Shown here piece by piece: positions 45,691 to 56,147 of a stretch of DNA of 64,000 nt. The position numbers were made by a program, and so were the translations under genes. The notes beneath the pieces were generated by a model that saw only the letters and a list, made by a program, of their open reading frames with translations, made no database searches and had not been told where the DNA came from. This stretch comes from CAZRSW01 sp964602845 (GTDB lineage: Bacteria > Chloroflexota > Dehalococcoidia > Lucifugimonadales > UBA826): the NCBI GenBank assembly GCA_964602845.1, contig CAZRSW010000001.1:62001-126000 (forward strand). Reading direction: 5' to 3'. The number at the start of each line of letters is the position of its first letter. The first letter of the stretch is position 1.

Positions 45691-47220
45691 ATGTCGGATG
45701 AAAAAGTAATCATTTTTGACACGACGTTGAGAGACGGAGAGCAGTCAGCGGGGATTGGACTGACCACTCATGAAAAGCTGGAGATTGCTCGTCAACTTGA
45801 GAGATTGGGTGTCGATGTTATAGAAGCTGGTTTTGCTGCTAGTTCACCGGGGGATTTGGATGCGGTACAGAGAATTGCTGCGGAGGTCAGAAAGCCTATT
45901 ATTGCGTCGTTAGCTAGGTGTTATTTACCTGATGTGGACGCTGCCTGGGAGGGAGTTCAAGGGGCGGAAAGACCGAGGATACATGTATTTATATCTAGCT
46001 CTGATAACCATATTATGAATTTGCTTCGGAAGAACCCCGAAGAAGTTATGGATACCGCAGTGGCGTCGGTAGAAAGAGCTAAGAGTTTCTGCGATGATGT
46101 TGAGTTTTCACCCATGGATGCCACAAGAACTGATCCGGAGTATCTTTTTAAGATGCTGGAAGCAGTGATAGATGCTGGTGCAAACACTGTAAACATAGCT
46201 GATACAGTTGGCTACACGATTCCTTCTGAGTTCGCTGAGCGTATTGAAGATATAAAGCAAAACGTCCCGAATATAGGTAAAGCTATTATCAGCGTGCACT
46301 GTCATAATGACTTGGGATTGTCAGTATCCAATAGTTTGGCTGCGGTTCGTGTAGGTGTCAGACAAGTTGAGGGATGCATTAATGGTCTCGGGGAAAGAGC
46401 TGGAAACGCAGCGTTGGAAGAGATAATCATGGCTATTGAGACCAGAGATGATCTTTTTGATGTGTCCACTAATATTGATACCACACAGATATATAGGACT
46501 AGCAGGCTTGTAAGTGATATAACGGGATTTCCGGTCCAACCCAATAAAGCCATCGTTGGCGCTAACGCATTTAGGCATGCTTCGGGTATACATCAAGATG
46601 GTGTTATCAAGGATAGAAGTACCTATGAGATTATTGATCCTCGAACCGTGGGATGGCCAAATAATTCGCTTGTCCTAGGCAAACTCAGTGGCAGAGCGGG
46701 TCTTCGGTCGAGGCTAGAAGAACTTGGGTACCAACTAGATCAGGAAGAGCTTAATGAAGTCTTCGAATCTTTCAAAGATTTGGCTGATAGGAAGCGTGAG
46801 GTCACTGATCAGGACTTGGAATCATTGATGTCGACTAGGCGACGAATTGCTGATGTCCCCACAATTTATGAGTTGGAGCATGTGCAAGTTTCTACGGGGG
46901 ATCATGAAGTCCCAACCGCGACTGTTAAGATTATTGATCCGGACGGTCAGACAGTTGTTGATGCGGCCACCGGAACAGGACCTGTGGACGCTGTTTATCG
47001 TGCTATAAACAGGGTTATTGGTGTGGACAATAAACTGACGGAATTTAGGGTGGATGCGGTTACGGAGGGAATAGATGCCCTAGGTGATGTGACCATTAGA
47101 ATAGAGAAGGATGGGGACACATATGTTGGGAGGGGGAGTGATACTGATATCATAGTGGCTAGCGCCAAGGCCTACATGAACGCTTTGAATCGTGCCCTTT
47201 CGACTGTAGTGGCGGGTTAG
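45691..47220 (+). CDS. leuA: 2-Isopropylmalate synthase
   Basis: This 509-residue enzyme condenses acetyl-CoA with 2-oxoisovalerate, the first step of leucine synthesis. The TIM barrel holds IIFDTTLRDGEQSAG with a metal Asp, and the HCHNDLG metal motif. The C-terminal regulatory domain for leucine feedback is present (from about residue 385). ATG 45691 was chosen because AAAGGAG precedes it and the family begins at this point; the open frame begins 24 codons earlier. Citramalate synthase is a close relative but the T-box and leuCD neighbours favour LeuA. Confidence 0.93.
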   Translation: MSDEKVIIFDTTLRDGEQSAGIGLTTHEKLEIARQLERLGVDVIEAGFAASSPGDLDAVQRIAAEVRKPIIASLARCYLPDVDAAWEGVQGAERPRIHVFISSSDNHIMNLLRKNPEEVMDTAVASVERAKSFCDDVEFSPMDATRTDPEYLFKMLEAVIDAGANTVNIADTVGYTIPSEFAERIEDIKQNVPNIGKAIISVHCHNDLGLSVSNSLAAVRVGVRQVEGCINGLGERAGNAALEEIIMAIETRDDLFDVSTNIDTTQIYRTSRLVSDITGFPVQPNKAIVGANAFRHASGIHQDGVIKDRSTYEIIDPRTVGWPNNSLVLGKLSGRAGLRSRLEELGYQLDQEELNEVFESFKDLADRKREVTDQDLESLMSTRRRIADVPTIYELEHVQVSTGDHEVPTATVKIIDPDGQTVVDAATGTGPVDAVYRAINRVIGVDNKLTEFRVDAVTEGIDALGDVTIRIEKDGDTYVGRGSDTDIIVASAKAYMNALNRALSTVVAG

Positions 47221-47283
47221 GTATTATTAACAGGAATGTTCGTGACTAAGCTGAGCTCCGGCATGGTTTGTTACCAGGAGTAA

Positions 47284-48708
47284 GTGAGATTGCAAAAACC
47301 GACTAAATCTAAGACATTGTTTGATAAGATTTGGGATGCCCACCTGATCAAGGAAGTCGAAGGTCAGCCTTCTCTTTTGTATATTGATCTTCACCTTGTT
47401 CATGAGGTTACATCGCCTCAGGCTTTTGATGGACTTCGCCTGTCGGGTAGGACCGTTAGGCGGCCGGATTTAACAGTCGCTGTTGCTGACCATAACACTC
47501 CAACGTGGGATCTTTCACTTCCGATAACAGATCCCATAGCCAAGCAGCAGTTGGATGTTTTGGACAAGAATTGTGAAGAATTTGGAGTTACGCTTCATGA
47601 CAGGTTCAGCCCGTTGCAGGGTATTGTGCATGTAATTGGCCCTGAACAAGGTTACACTCAACCAGGTAAATCCATTGTTTGTGGTGATAGCCATACGTCC
47701 ACTCATGGTGCCTTTGGAGCATTTGCAATAGGGATTGGCACTTCAGAGGTTGAGCACGTGTTAGCGACTCAGACCCTGAGGCAATTTAAACCCAAAACGA
47801 TGGAAGTGAGAGTAGATGGTCCGTTACCTTCGGGAGTTTCTGCCAAAGATGTTGTGTTGGGTATAATAGGCGAAATAGGTACGGCGGGCGCCACAGGGCA
47901 TGTAATTGAATACACTGGAGAAGGAATAACGTCCCTCTCCATGGAAGGACGCATGACTGTTTGCAATATGAGCATTGAAGCAGGCGCAAGGGCTGGTATG
48001 GTAGCCCCTGACCAAGTTACTTTCGATTACATGAAAGGAAGGACCAATGTCCCCCAGGGTGATGACTTTCAAAAGGCGGTCAGCGAGTGGGAACGGCTTG
48101 CCACAGATGATGATGCTGAATATGACAGGGTGGTTATTATTAAAGCTGAGGAGCTAGAACCACATGTTAGTTGGGGAACCAACCCTGGAATGGTAGCTCC
48201 CGTATCTTCCCGCGTTCCAAACCCTAACGACTATTCAGATGCTGGGGAAAGAGAGTCTGTAGAAAGAGCGCTGAAATATATGGATCTTGAACCGGGTACT
48301 AGGATACAAGACATACCAGTAGATCGCATTTTTATAGGTTCATGCACTAACTCAAGAATTGAAGATTTAAGAGCTGCTGCCAAGGTAGCGGAAGGGAAGA
48401 AAGTTAGCGACGATGTATACGCTATGGTTGTACCGGGTTCCAACGCTATAAAACGTCAAGCGGAGCAGGAAGGGCTTGATGAGATATTGAAAGATGCTGG
48501 ATTTGATTGGCGGGAGGCAGGTTGTTCGATGTGTCTTGGTATGAACCCAGATATATTGGAACCTGGTCAAAGATGTGCATCGACCTCCAATAGAAACTTT
48601 GAAGGAAGACAGGGCAGAGGAGGGAGAACTCATCTTGTCAGCCCAGAAATGGCTGCTGCCGCAGCAATAGCCGGGCATTTTGTAGATATACGTGAATGGT
48701 ATATATAG
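47284..48708 (+). CDS. leuC: 3-Isopropylmalate dehydratase, large subunit
   Basis: This 474-residue aconitase-type enzyme works with LeuD to isomerise 2- to 3-isopropylmalate. The cluster Cys residues are in GSCTNSR and in the CSMCLGMNPD motif; VCGDSHTSTHGAFGAFAIGIG is the family signature. The start is GTG after CAGGAG. The full C-terminal end (THLVSPEMAAAAAIAGHFVD) is present. Confidence 0.95.
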   Translation: MRLQKPTKSKTLFDKIWDAHLIKEVEGQPSLLYIDLHLVHEVTSPQAFDGLRLSGRTVRRPDLTVAVADHNTPTWDLSLPITDPIAKQQLDVLDKNCEEFGVTLHDRFSPLQGIVHVIGPEQGYTQPGKSIVCGDSHTSTHGAFGAFAIGIGTSEVEHVLATQTLRQFKPKTMEVRVDGPLPSGVSAKDVVLGIIGEIGTAGATGHVIEYTGEGITSLSMEGRMTVCNMSIEAGARAGMVAPDQVTFDYMKGRTNVPQGDDFQKAVSEWERLATDDDAEYDRVVIIKAEELEPHVSWGTNPGMVAPVSSRVPNPNDYSDAGERESVERALKYMDLEPGTRIQDIPVDRIFIGSCTNSRIEDLRAAAKVAEGKKVSDDVYAMVVPGSNAIKRQAEQEGLDEILKDAGFDWREAGCSMCLGMNPDILEPGQRCASTSNRNFEGRQGRGGRTHLVSPEMAAAAAIAGHFVDIREWYI

Positions 48709-48726
48709 ACCAAGGAAGTATTGAAA

Positions 48727-49341
48727 ATGGAACCTTTCGTATCCCTAAATGCAAAATTGGCACCACTTAATAGAGTTAATGTCGACACAGACCAAATAAT
48801 TCCCAAGCAATTTTTGAAACGAGTTGAGAGAACCGGATTCGGCCAATTTTTGTTTAATGATTGGAGATTTCTGCCAGATGGTACTGAAAATCCAGAATTT
48901 ATATTGAATCAGGATGGATATAGAGATGCAGAAATATTGGTAAGTGGTAGGAATTTCGGGTCTGGCTCTTCGCGTGAACACGCGCCCTGGGCTCTTCAAG
49001 ATTTTGGATTTAAATGTATCATTGCTCCTAGTTTTGGCGATATATTTTTCAATAATTGTTTCCAAAATGGGGTATTGCCGGTTGTTTTACCAGAAGATGT
49101 GGTTGCAAAAATTATTGAGAATTCTGAAAAAGATTCAGAATATAGGATTACCATTGATTTGGAGACTCAGAGGGTGTGGGATGAGAATGAAGATGTTGTA
49201 ACTGAATTTAATATTGAACCTTTTAGGCAGCATTGTATGCTGAATGGTCTAGATGATATTGGCCTGACATTGGAGAGCAAAGATGCTATTGACGAATTCG
49301 AGTCTCGTAGGCCAGACAACGGAGGTATTTTAACCTTCTAG
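48727..49341 (+). CDS. leuD: 3-Isopropylmalate dehydratase, small subunit
   Basis: This protein of 204 residues supplies the swivelling domain of isopropylmalate isomerase. It has NVDTDQIIPKQFLKR, FGSGSSREHAPWAL and the C-terminal DDIGLTL segment. ATG 48727 and TTG 48721 are both possible, the AAGGAAG site favouring either at different spacing. The operon ends here; leuB (isopropylmalate dehydrogenase) is not in the window. Confidence 0.94.
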   Translation: MEPFVSLNAKLAPLNRVNVDTDQIIPKQFLKRVERTGFGQFLFNDWRFLPDGTENPEFILNQDGYRDAEILVSGRNFGSGSSREHAPWALQDFGFKCIIAPSFGDIFFNNCFQNGVLPVVLPEDVVAKIIENSEKDSEYRITIDLETQRVWDENEDVVTEFNIEPFRQHCMLNGLDDIGLTLESKDAIDEFESRRPDNGGILTF

Positions 49342-49383
49342 TGGATTTGCCAATTAAAGTCTCAAAAATCGGATGGAATTGTG

Positions 49384-49407
49384 CCTAGCATACAATTGTA
49401 TGCCAGG
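49384..49407. terminator. Palindrome between convergent leuD and accDA
   Basis: GCATACAATTGTATGC (49388-49403) is a perfect 16-base palindrome, extended to 24 bases with one mismatch pair. It sits five bases after the accDA stop (minus strand) and 43 bases after leuD. A two-way terminator is plausible by place, but the T tract is poor (GGTTTGTT). Confidence 0.5.
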
Positions 49408-49411
49408 TTTG

Positions 49412-51190
49412 TTAATCAGCCAATTTGGATTTGTCAGGTATTTCTGAAACCATTTTTTGAATGGCAGTAATTTTGTGGGATATTGCGGACCGTACTCTTG
49501 AACTGTAGGCCCCTACGTTACGGAATTTATTGTATCTGTTTCGAAGACGTCTTCTCTCGGATTGACGCTGGAGAGTCGATAGCTCTCGCAACAAACTTCT
49601 TTTTAACAGTCTTGAGGCTTCGTGGTGGTCTGTATGAGCTCCTCCCTCTGGCTCGGGTACTATCACATCAACAATCTCTAGCTCTTTGCAGTCGCTAGAT
49701 GTGAGTCTTAAAGATTCTGCGGCCTCTTCCACGCGTTCGCTCGTTTGATATATGAGTTCAGCAGCTTCTTCTGGGGATATAGCCGAGTAAATCGCGTTTT
49801 CTAGCATCAATACTTTGTCGGATATTCCTAGTGTTAGTGCGCTGGCGCTCCCACCTTCACCGATCAGCACGGAAATTGTGGGGACCTTGAGGTTTGACAT
49901 GAGTGACAAAGTGTTAGCGATAGCATTGCCAAGACCGCGGTTTTCGGCCTCTATGGACAAGTCCGCACCTGGAGTGTCAATAAAGGTAATCACCGGGATT
50001 TTGAATTTATCGGCCAGTCGTAGCGCTCGTTGTGCCTTTCGGAATCCTTCAGGTGATGGTCGGCCGTTTTTCTGAGTTATTGACGGATTTGGTCGACCTC
50101 TTTCGTGACCTACAAGGACAATGGTTTGCCCTCCTAGTTGTCCCAATCCACATACAATAGAAGGGTCGTCCTGGAAATATCGGTCTCCGTGTATCTCGAC
50201 AAAATTATCAAGCATCCGTGCCATGAAATCCATGCTCGATGGCCTTGAATCATGTCTAGACAATCTAACAGAGTGCCATGCTTGTTTGGGAATTGAAGCG
50301 ATCTCATAGTTACTGTCACTTCGGGTCTGAGTGATCTTAAATTCTTGTTGAAACAAGTCAAGTAATACGGAGATAATCTCTCTTAATTTTGAACGATCGA
50401 CAATGGCGTCAATCATGCCGTGGCTCAGATGTGATTCGGCAGTATGGGAATCATCTGAAATGCTTTCCTCAGAGTTCGCCATTATGCTTCTCAACGGGCT
50501 ATAACCCATTATCGTGCCTGGCTCCGCGAGGATGATGTCTGCCATGTTGGCGAAACTTGCATACGCTTGGCCGGTAGACGGATTGGCTAATACCGATATG
50601 AAAGGAACTCCGGCATCGCTTAGCTTATTGGCTGCGATGCAGGTTTTAGACATTTGCATTAAGGAGAGTACCCCTTCTTGGAATCGTGCTCCACCACTCG
50701 TGATTACGCTGATAACGGGTATTTTCTTCTTGCTAGCTTCTTCAAATGCCAATGATATCTTCTCACCTACTACTGATCCCATCGACCCTCCCATGAAGCC
50801 AAAATCCAAAACCACTAACATACAGCGTGCTCCACCTATACGACAGGATCCTGTAACAACTGCTTCCGTGAGTCCAGTTCTTTTCTGATCTCGTGTCAGG
50901 GTTTTCTTGTAGCTTGTCTTTGATGAAAAGGACAGTGGGTCAGTGGATATTAGGGATTTCGAGGTCTCTCTGAAACTACCAGGATCTGCTATAAGTTTGA
51001 TGCGTTCAAATGCCGATAAGTTGTAATGGAATCTACATTCAGGGCAAATACGATCACGGGCGTATAATCTTGATTTTATGAGATCGGTGTCGCAAAGCAA
51101 GCAAACTTCGCGCGTTATTGTCGAACCGAAATTGAGATTAGTTGCACCTTCATCATTGTTAGAGAAAAAACTAGTAATTTTTCGAACCAT
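49412..51190 (-). CDS. accDA: Acetyl-CoA carboxylase carboxyltransferase, fused beta-alpha
   Basis: A single 592-residue chain holds both carboxyltransferase subunits. Residues 1-285 are AccD with the zinc ribbon (Cys30, Cys33, Cys49, Cys52) and the TSGGARFQEGVLSLMQM motif. Residues about 300-592 are AccA with FVEIHGDRYFQDDP, GRPSPEGFRKAQRAL and IGEGGSASALTLG. E. coli makes these as separate proteins. It transfers carboxyl from biotin to acetyl-CoA for fatty-acid synthesis. No accB or accC is near. The gene follows ftsK by 28 bases. Confidence 0.94.
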   Translation of the reverse strand: MVRKITSFFSNNDEGATNLNFGSTITREVCLLCDTDLIKSRLYARDRICPECRFHYNLSAFERIKLIADPGSFRETSKSLISTDPLSFSSKTSYKKTLTRDQKRTGLTEAVVTGSCRIGGARCMLVVLDFGFMGGSMGSVVGEKISLAFEEASKKKIPVISVITSGGARFQEGVLSLMQMSKTCIAANKLSDAGVPFISVLANPSTGQAYASFANMADIILAEPGTIMGYSPLRSIMANSEESISDDSHTAESHLSHGMIDAIVDRSKLREIISVLLDLFQQEFKITQTRSDSNYEIASIPKQAWHSVRLSRHDSRPSSMDFMARMLDNFVEIHGDRYFQDDPSIVCGLGQLGGQTIVLVGHERGRPNPSITQKNGRPSPEGFRKAQRALRLADKFKIPVITFIDTPGADLSIEAENRGLGNAIANTLSLMSNLKVPTISVLIGEGGSASALTLGISDKVLMLENAIYSAISPEEAAELIYQTSERVEEAAESLRLTSSDCKELEIVDVIVPEPEGGAHTDHHEASRLLKRSLLRELSTLQRQSERRRLRNRYNKFRNVGAYSSRVRSAISHKITAIQKMVSEIPDKSKLAD

Positions 51191-51218
51191 GAGGCACCAC
51201 GTTGAATTGCAAAGTAAT

Positions 51219-53774
51219 CTAGTTCAGACTAGACGAGATTATCACATCGCGTGATTTTGAGCCATCGCTGGGGCCAACGATCCCAATATCCTCTAACTCA
51301 TCCATTAGGCGAGCCGCTCTTGGGTAGCCAATTCGGAGTCTTCTTTGCAGCAAAGAAGTGGAAAGTTTGGCGTGTCTGTGGGCAAGTTCAATGGCTTTGT
51401 CTAGTAACGCGTCTTGTTTTGAAGAGTCCTCAGTAGGTATCTTAAGATCCTCTTCTGTGTCGTGGTTGATCTGTAGTTCTATGACGGGCTTGTATCGATG
51501 AGGAGTTTGAGACCAAAATCCCACTATCTTGTCAATTTCAGCATCTGATATGAACACATTTTGCACTCGAGTGGGTCTTGTTCCGTCTATAGGCAAGTAC
51601 AGCATGTCACCCTTCCCAAGTAATTTGTCTGCACCAGTGGTGTCGATGATAGTTCTTGAATCAACCTGAGAAGTTACTCCAAAACTGATTCTGCTCGGAA
51701 AATTTGCCTTTATTAGACCAGTTATAACATCAACAGACGGCCGTTGAGTTGCTATGATTAGGTGGATGCCGGTTGCTCTACCTAATTGGGCAAGCCTGCA
51801 GAGGGACTGTTCGATGTCGAAGGCTGCTGTCATCATCAAGTCGGCCAATTCATCAATAGCTACCACAATGTATGGCATTTTTTCCGGTGATGATCTGTTA
51901 AAGGATTCTATATTTCGCGCTCCAGAGTCTTCCATCCGCCTGTACCTATCCATCATTTCTCGGATTAATCCCTTGAGTAGATGCACTACTTTGTCGGTTT
52001 CAACTACCACGGGAGTAATTAAATGCGGTATTCCGTTGTAAGGTGTTAACTCAACTCTCTTAGGGTCTATGAGAAGCATCTGTAATTCAGCGGGGGTTCG
52101 TTCCACAATCAAGCAAGAAACGATCGCGTTTATGCAGACACTTTTTCCACTTCCTGTGGCGCCGGCTATAAGAAGATGCGGCATTCTTGCTAAGTCGAAT
52201 ACCACCGGCTCGCCATCCGATCCTTTCCCGAGTGCGACAGGAAGAGCCGTCTTACGGGCTAATTTGCGATAAGGGCCACTTTCCATCACCTTTCTTAAGG
52301 TGACGAGGCTTGGACTTGGATTGGGAACCTCTATCCCCAATAATGATTCCCCCATTACTGGGGTCTCTATTCGGAGACTAGGTGTTTTAAGGGCTAAAGA
52401 GAGGTCCTTTTCTCTTCTCAATATGTGATCCACACTGACTCGCGTCTTTTCTTCCCTTTGAGCATATATGGGTTTACCCTTCTTGTCATTTTTGGGATTT
52501 CCATCAGGATCTTTGACTCTAACTCTCCTATGTTTTCGTACCCATCCCGGTTCTATACCGTACATAGTCACTGTTGGACCCGGTCGAACTTTGTCAACTT
52601 CTATCTCGATATTATATTCTGCAAACGTCTGCTTAATAGTGGTTGAAGTGGACTGGATTTCCGTCTTACTTATGCCACCTTCATCCATGTTTGAAAGAAG
52701 ATCGTAAGATGGTTTATTCCAAGCTTTCTTATGTGAATATTCTTTCTCATCAATCTTATCTGTAATCTCCGATCTATCTTGTTTCTCTGAGGCTACTTGT
52801 TCAGTTATTCTAATATTTGGATCTTGCTGGGAGACTTCCCAATATTTGTTGAATGTGGCTCCACTTTCTGGGACACCATTTTTTTTGCTGATGTGGAATA
52901 ACCCGTCTTTTATCCCATCTTCTTTTGATTCCGCTATATCTTCAATCGAGGATCTGCCATTCTGGATAACGTTGGTGTTACTTATAAGATTTCCTAGTCG
53001 GACATGCCGATCTACTTCAACCTCTCCTTCGATTGTTTCTGAATTATATTCATCTTGAATCATGTCACTTTCCCTCATATGTGGTGTCAATATTTCGGGT
53101 GGAATTTCAACGTTGTCGACGTTTATTGTCGGTAGTTTGAGTGACTGATCTATTTTATTTCTTTGGTACATGGAGGCGATAATCCCAGCTATTTGTAGAA
53201 TCAAGTGCAAGGTGATTCTTGATAATTGGCATAAGCCTTGCCATGTTGCCTTGATCGATGAAGGCCTAATTAATGCAATTGAAGATAGGCTAATGAGGAT
53301 GATTCTGATCGCTGCATATAGGGGAGTGGGACCTGAGATTTTTGCACCCACGGTGCCACCCAGTGATACGTTGTTTGAGATGTCTGTCCATCCTGGGAAT
53401 CCTGTTTGGGGAGTAAAGAAATGCATCACCCCCCAAATTGCAGTTGTGATGCCAACACATCCTATTAGATTCCGGTGATTTGACCGTAAATATACTTGAA
53501 CGCGCTGGGATTTTACTGCCATGACTCCTACAATGCTCCAGCCAACCACTATTGCTATGCCCAAACCTGTCCAAGTTAGCAATTTTTCTGTGTAAGTAAG
53601 TAGGAATGCAGTGATTTGAGAGTTGAACAAGAAAATCGTTATGGTTAAGGTTGAAACTGTTAGGCTGATTGCAAGAACCATTGCGAAGGGTTTGATGAAC
53701 GGTTTACTTAGTAGTCCATGGTTGGATGTACCCTGTGTTCTATTCATTACTGGCCACCTAGGTTTTACAAACAA
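51219..53774 (-). CDS. ftsK: DNA translocase FtsK/SpoIIIE
   Basis: This 851-residue protein has four to five N-terminal membrane helices (residues 30-200), a polar linker of about 200 residues, the motor domain with the P-loop GATGSGKSVC near residue 540 and the VVAIDELADLMM Walker B, and a C-terminal gamma winged-helix domain (LLQRRLRIGYPRAARLMDELE) that reads KOPS-like sites. It pumps chromosomal DNA at the division septum. The linker is acidic and low in Pro, Gln unlike that of E. coli. Confidence 0.95.
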   Translation of the reverse strand: MFVKPRWPVMNRTQGTSNHGLLSKPFIKPFAMVLAISLTVSTLTITIFLFNSQITAFLLTYTEKLLTWTGLGIAIVVGWSIVGVMAVKSQRVQVYLRSNHRNLIGCVGITTAIWGVMHFFTPQTGFPGWTDISNNVSLGGTVGAKISGPTPLYAAIRIILISLSSIALIRPSSIKATWQGLCQLSRITLHLILQIAGIIASMYQRNKIDQSLKLPTINVDNVEIPPEILTPHMRESDMIQDEYNSETIEGEVEVDRHVRLGNLISNTNVIQNGRSSIEDIAESKEDGIKDGLFHISKKNGVPESGATFNKYWEVSQQDPNIRITEQVASEKQDRSEITDKIDEKEYSHKKAWNKPSYDLLSNMDEGGISKTEIQSTSTTIKQTFAEYNIEIEVDKVRPGPTVTMYGIEPGWVRKHRRVRVKDPDGNPKNDKKGKPIYAQREEKTRVSVDHILRREKDLSLALKTPSLRIETPVMGESLLGIEVPNPSPSLVTLRKVMESGPYRKLARKTALPVALGKGSDGEPVVFDLARMPHLLIAGATGSGKSVCINAIVSCLIVERTPAELQMLLIDPKRVELTPYNGIPHLITPVVVETDKVVHLLKGLIREMMDRYRRMEDSGARNIESFNRSSPEKMPYIVVAIDELADLMMTAAFDIEQSLCRLAQLGRATGIHLIIATQRPSVDVITGLIKANFPSRISFGVTSQVDSRTIIDTTGADKLLGKGDMLYLPIDGTRPTRVQNVFISDAEIDKIVGFWSQTPHRYKPVIELQINHDTEEDLKIPTEDSSKQDALLDKAIELAHRHAKLSTSLLQRRLRIGYPRAARLMDELEDIGIVGPSDGSKSRDVIISSSLN

Positions 53775-53837
53775 TGCTTGCTAGCTAATTCCTCTTGCCC
53801 ATTGTTCGGTTCAAATTTACCGGATATATAGACTCTT

Positions 53838-55517
53838 TTAGTTGTTTTGATTGTTATTTCTATACTTAGCATGCACTATAATGCGCGGGTGCTTCTTCGT
53901 TTCTGAAAATACCAAATTTTCGAAGAGTGATTGAACCCTTGATTCAGCGTCGATCAAATCTAGGGTATGTTGCGGTTCATCTTCTAGGGTGGTTTGGACC
54001 ATTTTGCAGGCTTTTTCTAGCCACTTTTCCTCCTCCTCTACATCAAAGATCCCCAGAGATTTAGAGGTAGGTTCTATTGTGATCTTCTTTGAGTGGTGGT
54101 CTAAAGACACGGATAGTGCTATCACGCCTTGAGTTGACAATTGCCTTCTATCTCTGAATACAGTGCTGTCGGCGGGCCTTTTGAAAGGACCGTCTAGAAA
54201 CAATGTGCCCGCGGGCACATTGCCCGTAATCTTGGCACTGTTTTTGTCCAGTTCGATCACAGTTCCATCTCCGGTGACGAAGATGTTTTCACTAGGAATA
54301 CCCATTTCTTTAGCTAGGTTGCCATGAGCCTTCAAATGTCTATATTCTCCATGAATCGGCATGAAGAATTTAGGTTTCACCAGAGATATCATCATCTTGA
54401 GTTCCTCCCCCCGGGCATGACCGTGTACATGGACAGAAGCAATTCCATTATGTATAACATTTGCCCCCTGTCGGCTTAGGTTGTCAATAGATTTCGACAC
54501 AAGGACCTCATTTCCTGGGATGGGAGACGAAGAAAACACGACAGTGTCTCCAGGGATGACGGATATCTTGGGATGTTGTTGGCTTGCGATTCTTACTATG
54601 GCGGACATTGGTTCGCCTTGGCTCCCGGTAGCTATTATAATCGCTTTATCATGCCGAGTGGAGTTTTTGTGAAGTGGTAGTATAGAGTCGGCCGGGACGT
54701 TTAAATAACCTAATTTTATGGCCAAATTTACGTTGTTGGTAATACTTCTTCCGAGGAACGATATCTTTCGGTTGAATAACAAACCGGCATCGATAATTTG
54801 TTGGATCCGGGATATTGATGATGCGAATGTGACAAAAAATATCCTGCTACTGGCCTGACCAACTATAGTGTTAATGGTATTTTTGATCGTTGATTCTGAA
54901 GGTGTATACCCTTCAATTTCTGCGTAGGTTGAATCTGAACACAATAGAGTTATTTCTTTGGAGGCAATGGAGGAAATTTTTTGAAAGTCCAATCCAAGGC
55001 CGTCAACCGGTGTATGATCAATTTTAAAATCCCCTGTCATCATTATTGATCCATCTGGGGTTTCGAGGTAGATTCCCATAGAATCGGGTATAGAATGGCA
55101 TACCCGAAAAAAATCTATCTTGAATCTACCAAGATTAAATTGCTCAGAGGGGGAAACAATATTCAATTCTGATCCACCTGATATTCCGGCATCCTTCAGC
55201 TTCGATGAAATTAAAGCGATAGTGAATTTAGAAGAGAAGATTGGGGCATTGAGTTTCGTAATAATATAGGGTAGTGCTCCTATATGATCTTCATGGCCGT
55301 GCGTGATGAGTATACCTTTGATTCTATTTTTGTTCTCTAGGAGGTATGTGATATCGGGTATTCCGATTTTTATACCAGGTATATCGCCTTCGTGAAATCG
55401 CAAACCTGCATCTACAATCAAAATATCCTTGGCGTATTCGATCACCATCATATTTTGACCTATTTCACCCAGCCCTCCTAATGGAATGACTTTGAGTGTG
55501 TTGTTTGAAGACTCCAT
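53838..55517 (-). CDS. rnj: Ribonuclease J
   Basis: This 559-residue metallo-beta-lactamase/beta-CASP RNase does 5'-3' exonuclease and endonuclease work on RNA. The metal motif HGHEDH is at residues 73-78; the beta-CASP part includes FVTFASSISRIQQIIDA, GSQGEPMSA and HVHGHARGEELKMM. The C-terminal region is present. The ATG directly follows the stop of the uracil-DNA glycosylase gene. Confidence 0.95.
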   Translation of the reverse strand: MESSNNTLKVIPLGGLGEIGQNMMVIEYAKDILIVDAGLRFHEGDIPGIKIGIPDITYLLENKNRIKGILITHGHEDHIGALPYIITKLNAPIFSSKFTIALISSKLKDAGISGGSELNIVSPSEQFNLGRFKIDFFRVCHSIPDSMGIYLETPDGSIMMTGDFKIDHTPVDGLGLDFQKISSIASKEITLLCSDSTYAEIEGYTPSESTIKNTINTIVGQASSRIFFVTFASSISRIQQIIDAGLLFNRKISFLGRSITNNVNLAIKLGYLNVPADSILPLHKNSTRHDKAIIIATGSQGEPMSAIVRIASQQHPKISVIPGDTVVFSSSPIPGNEVLVSKSIDNLSRQGANVIHNGIASVHVHGHARGEELKMMISLVKPKFFMPIHGEYRHLKAHGNLAKEMGIPSENIFVTGDGTVIELDKNSAKITGNVPAGTLFLDGPFKRPADSTVFRDRRQLSTQGVIALSVSLDHHSKKITIEPTSKSLGIFDVEEEEKWLEKACKMVQTTLEDEPQHTLDLIDAESRVQSLFENLVFSETKKHPRIIVHAKYRNNNQNN

Positions 55518-56147
55518 CTATTTGAATAATTTCAACTGTGTTGGATCAGATTGAAATTGGCCTATGGATGCATTTTTTTGAATAGAGAAATCCTCGAGAA
55601 AATTGCGGAGCTTGCTAAAGTCACGCATGAGGCGTGGGGTCAAACTTGGGTTATAAAGAGCAGCCGCAGGGTGGTACATAGGGAATATTTTGCGATCGTG
55701 CCAATCTAGGATGCTTCCCCTGTAGTCTCGGGCCGACTTGTCCGGAAAGAACTTTCCAAACGAGAATCTGCCAAGAGTCACGATCACCTGTGGGTCTACA
55801 AAGGAAATTTGTTGGTCCAAGTAGTTAGCACAGGACTTTATTTCAGGCGGATTTGGATCGCGATTTTCTGGTGGTCGGCATTTCAACATGTTAGTTATAT
55901 AGACGTCCTTTCGACTGAGTCCAATGGATTTGAGCAAGCGGTCTAGCATGTTCCCCGCACGTCCTATAAATGGTTTCCCTTCTCTGTCTTCATTTTGTCC
56001 CGGGGCTTCACCGATGAACATAATAGCTGCTTTTAGATCACCCTCGCCTGGCACCGTGTTCAATCGCGTGCTTGATAGCTCGCATAAGGAGCACGACTTG
56101 ATTCGAAGGGTCAATTCCATGAGTCTGTCGGCATCGTTATAAATCAA
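55518..56147 (-). CDS. Uracil-DNA glycosylase, family 4
   Basis: This 209-residue enzyme removes uracil from DNA. The Fe-S Cys ligands are in CSLCELSSTR near residue 20 and in CRPPENRDPNPPEIKSC further on; the catalytic motif is FIGEAPGQNEDREGKPF, and the second motif is YHPAAALYNP. These fit family 4 (thermophile-type, now found widely). It is the first gene of a leftward set with rnj, ftsK and accDA. Confidence 0.92.
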   Translation of the reverse strand: MIYNDADRLMELTLRIKSCSLCELSSTRLNTVPGEGDLKAAIMFIGEAPGQNEDREGKPFIGRAGNMLDRLLKSIGLSRKDVYITNMLKCRPPENRDPNPPEIKSCANYLDQQISFVDPQVIVTLGRFSFGKFFPDKSARDYRGSILDWHDRKIFPMYHPAAALYNPSLTPRLMRDFSKLRNFLEDFSIQKNASIGQFQSDPTQLKLFK

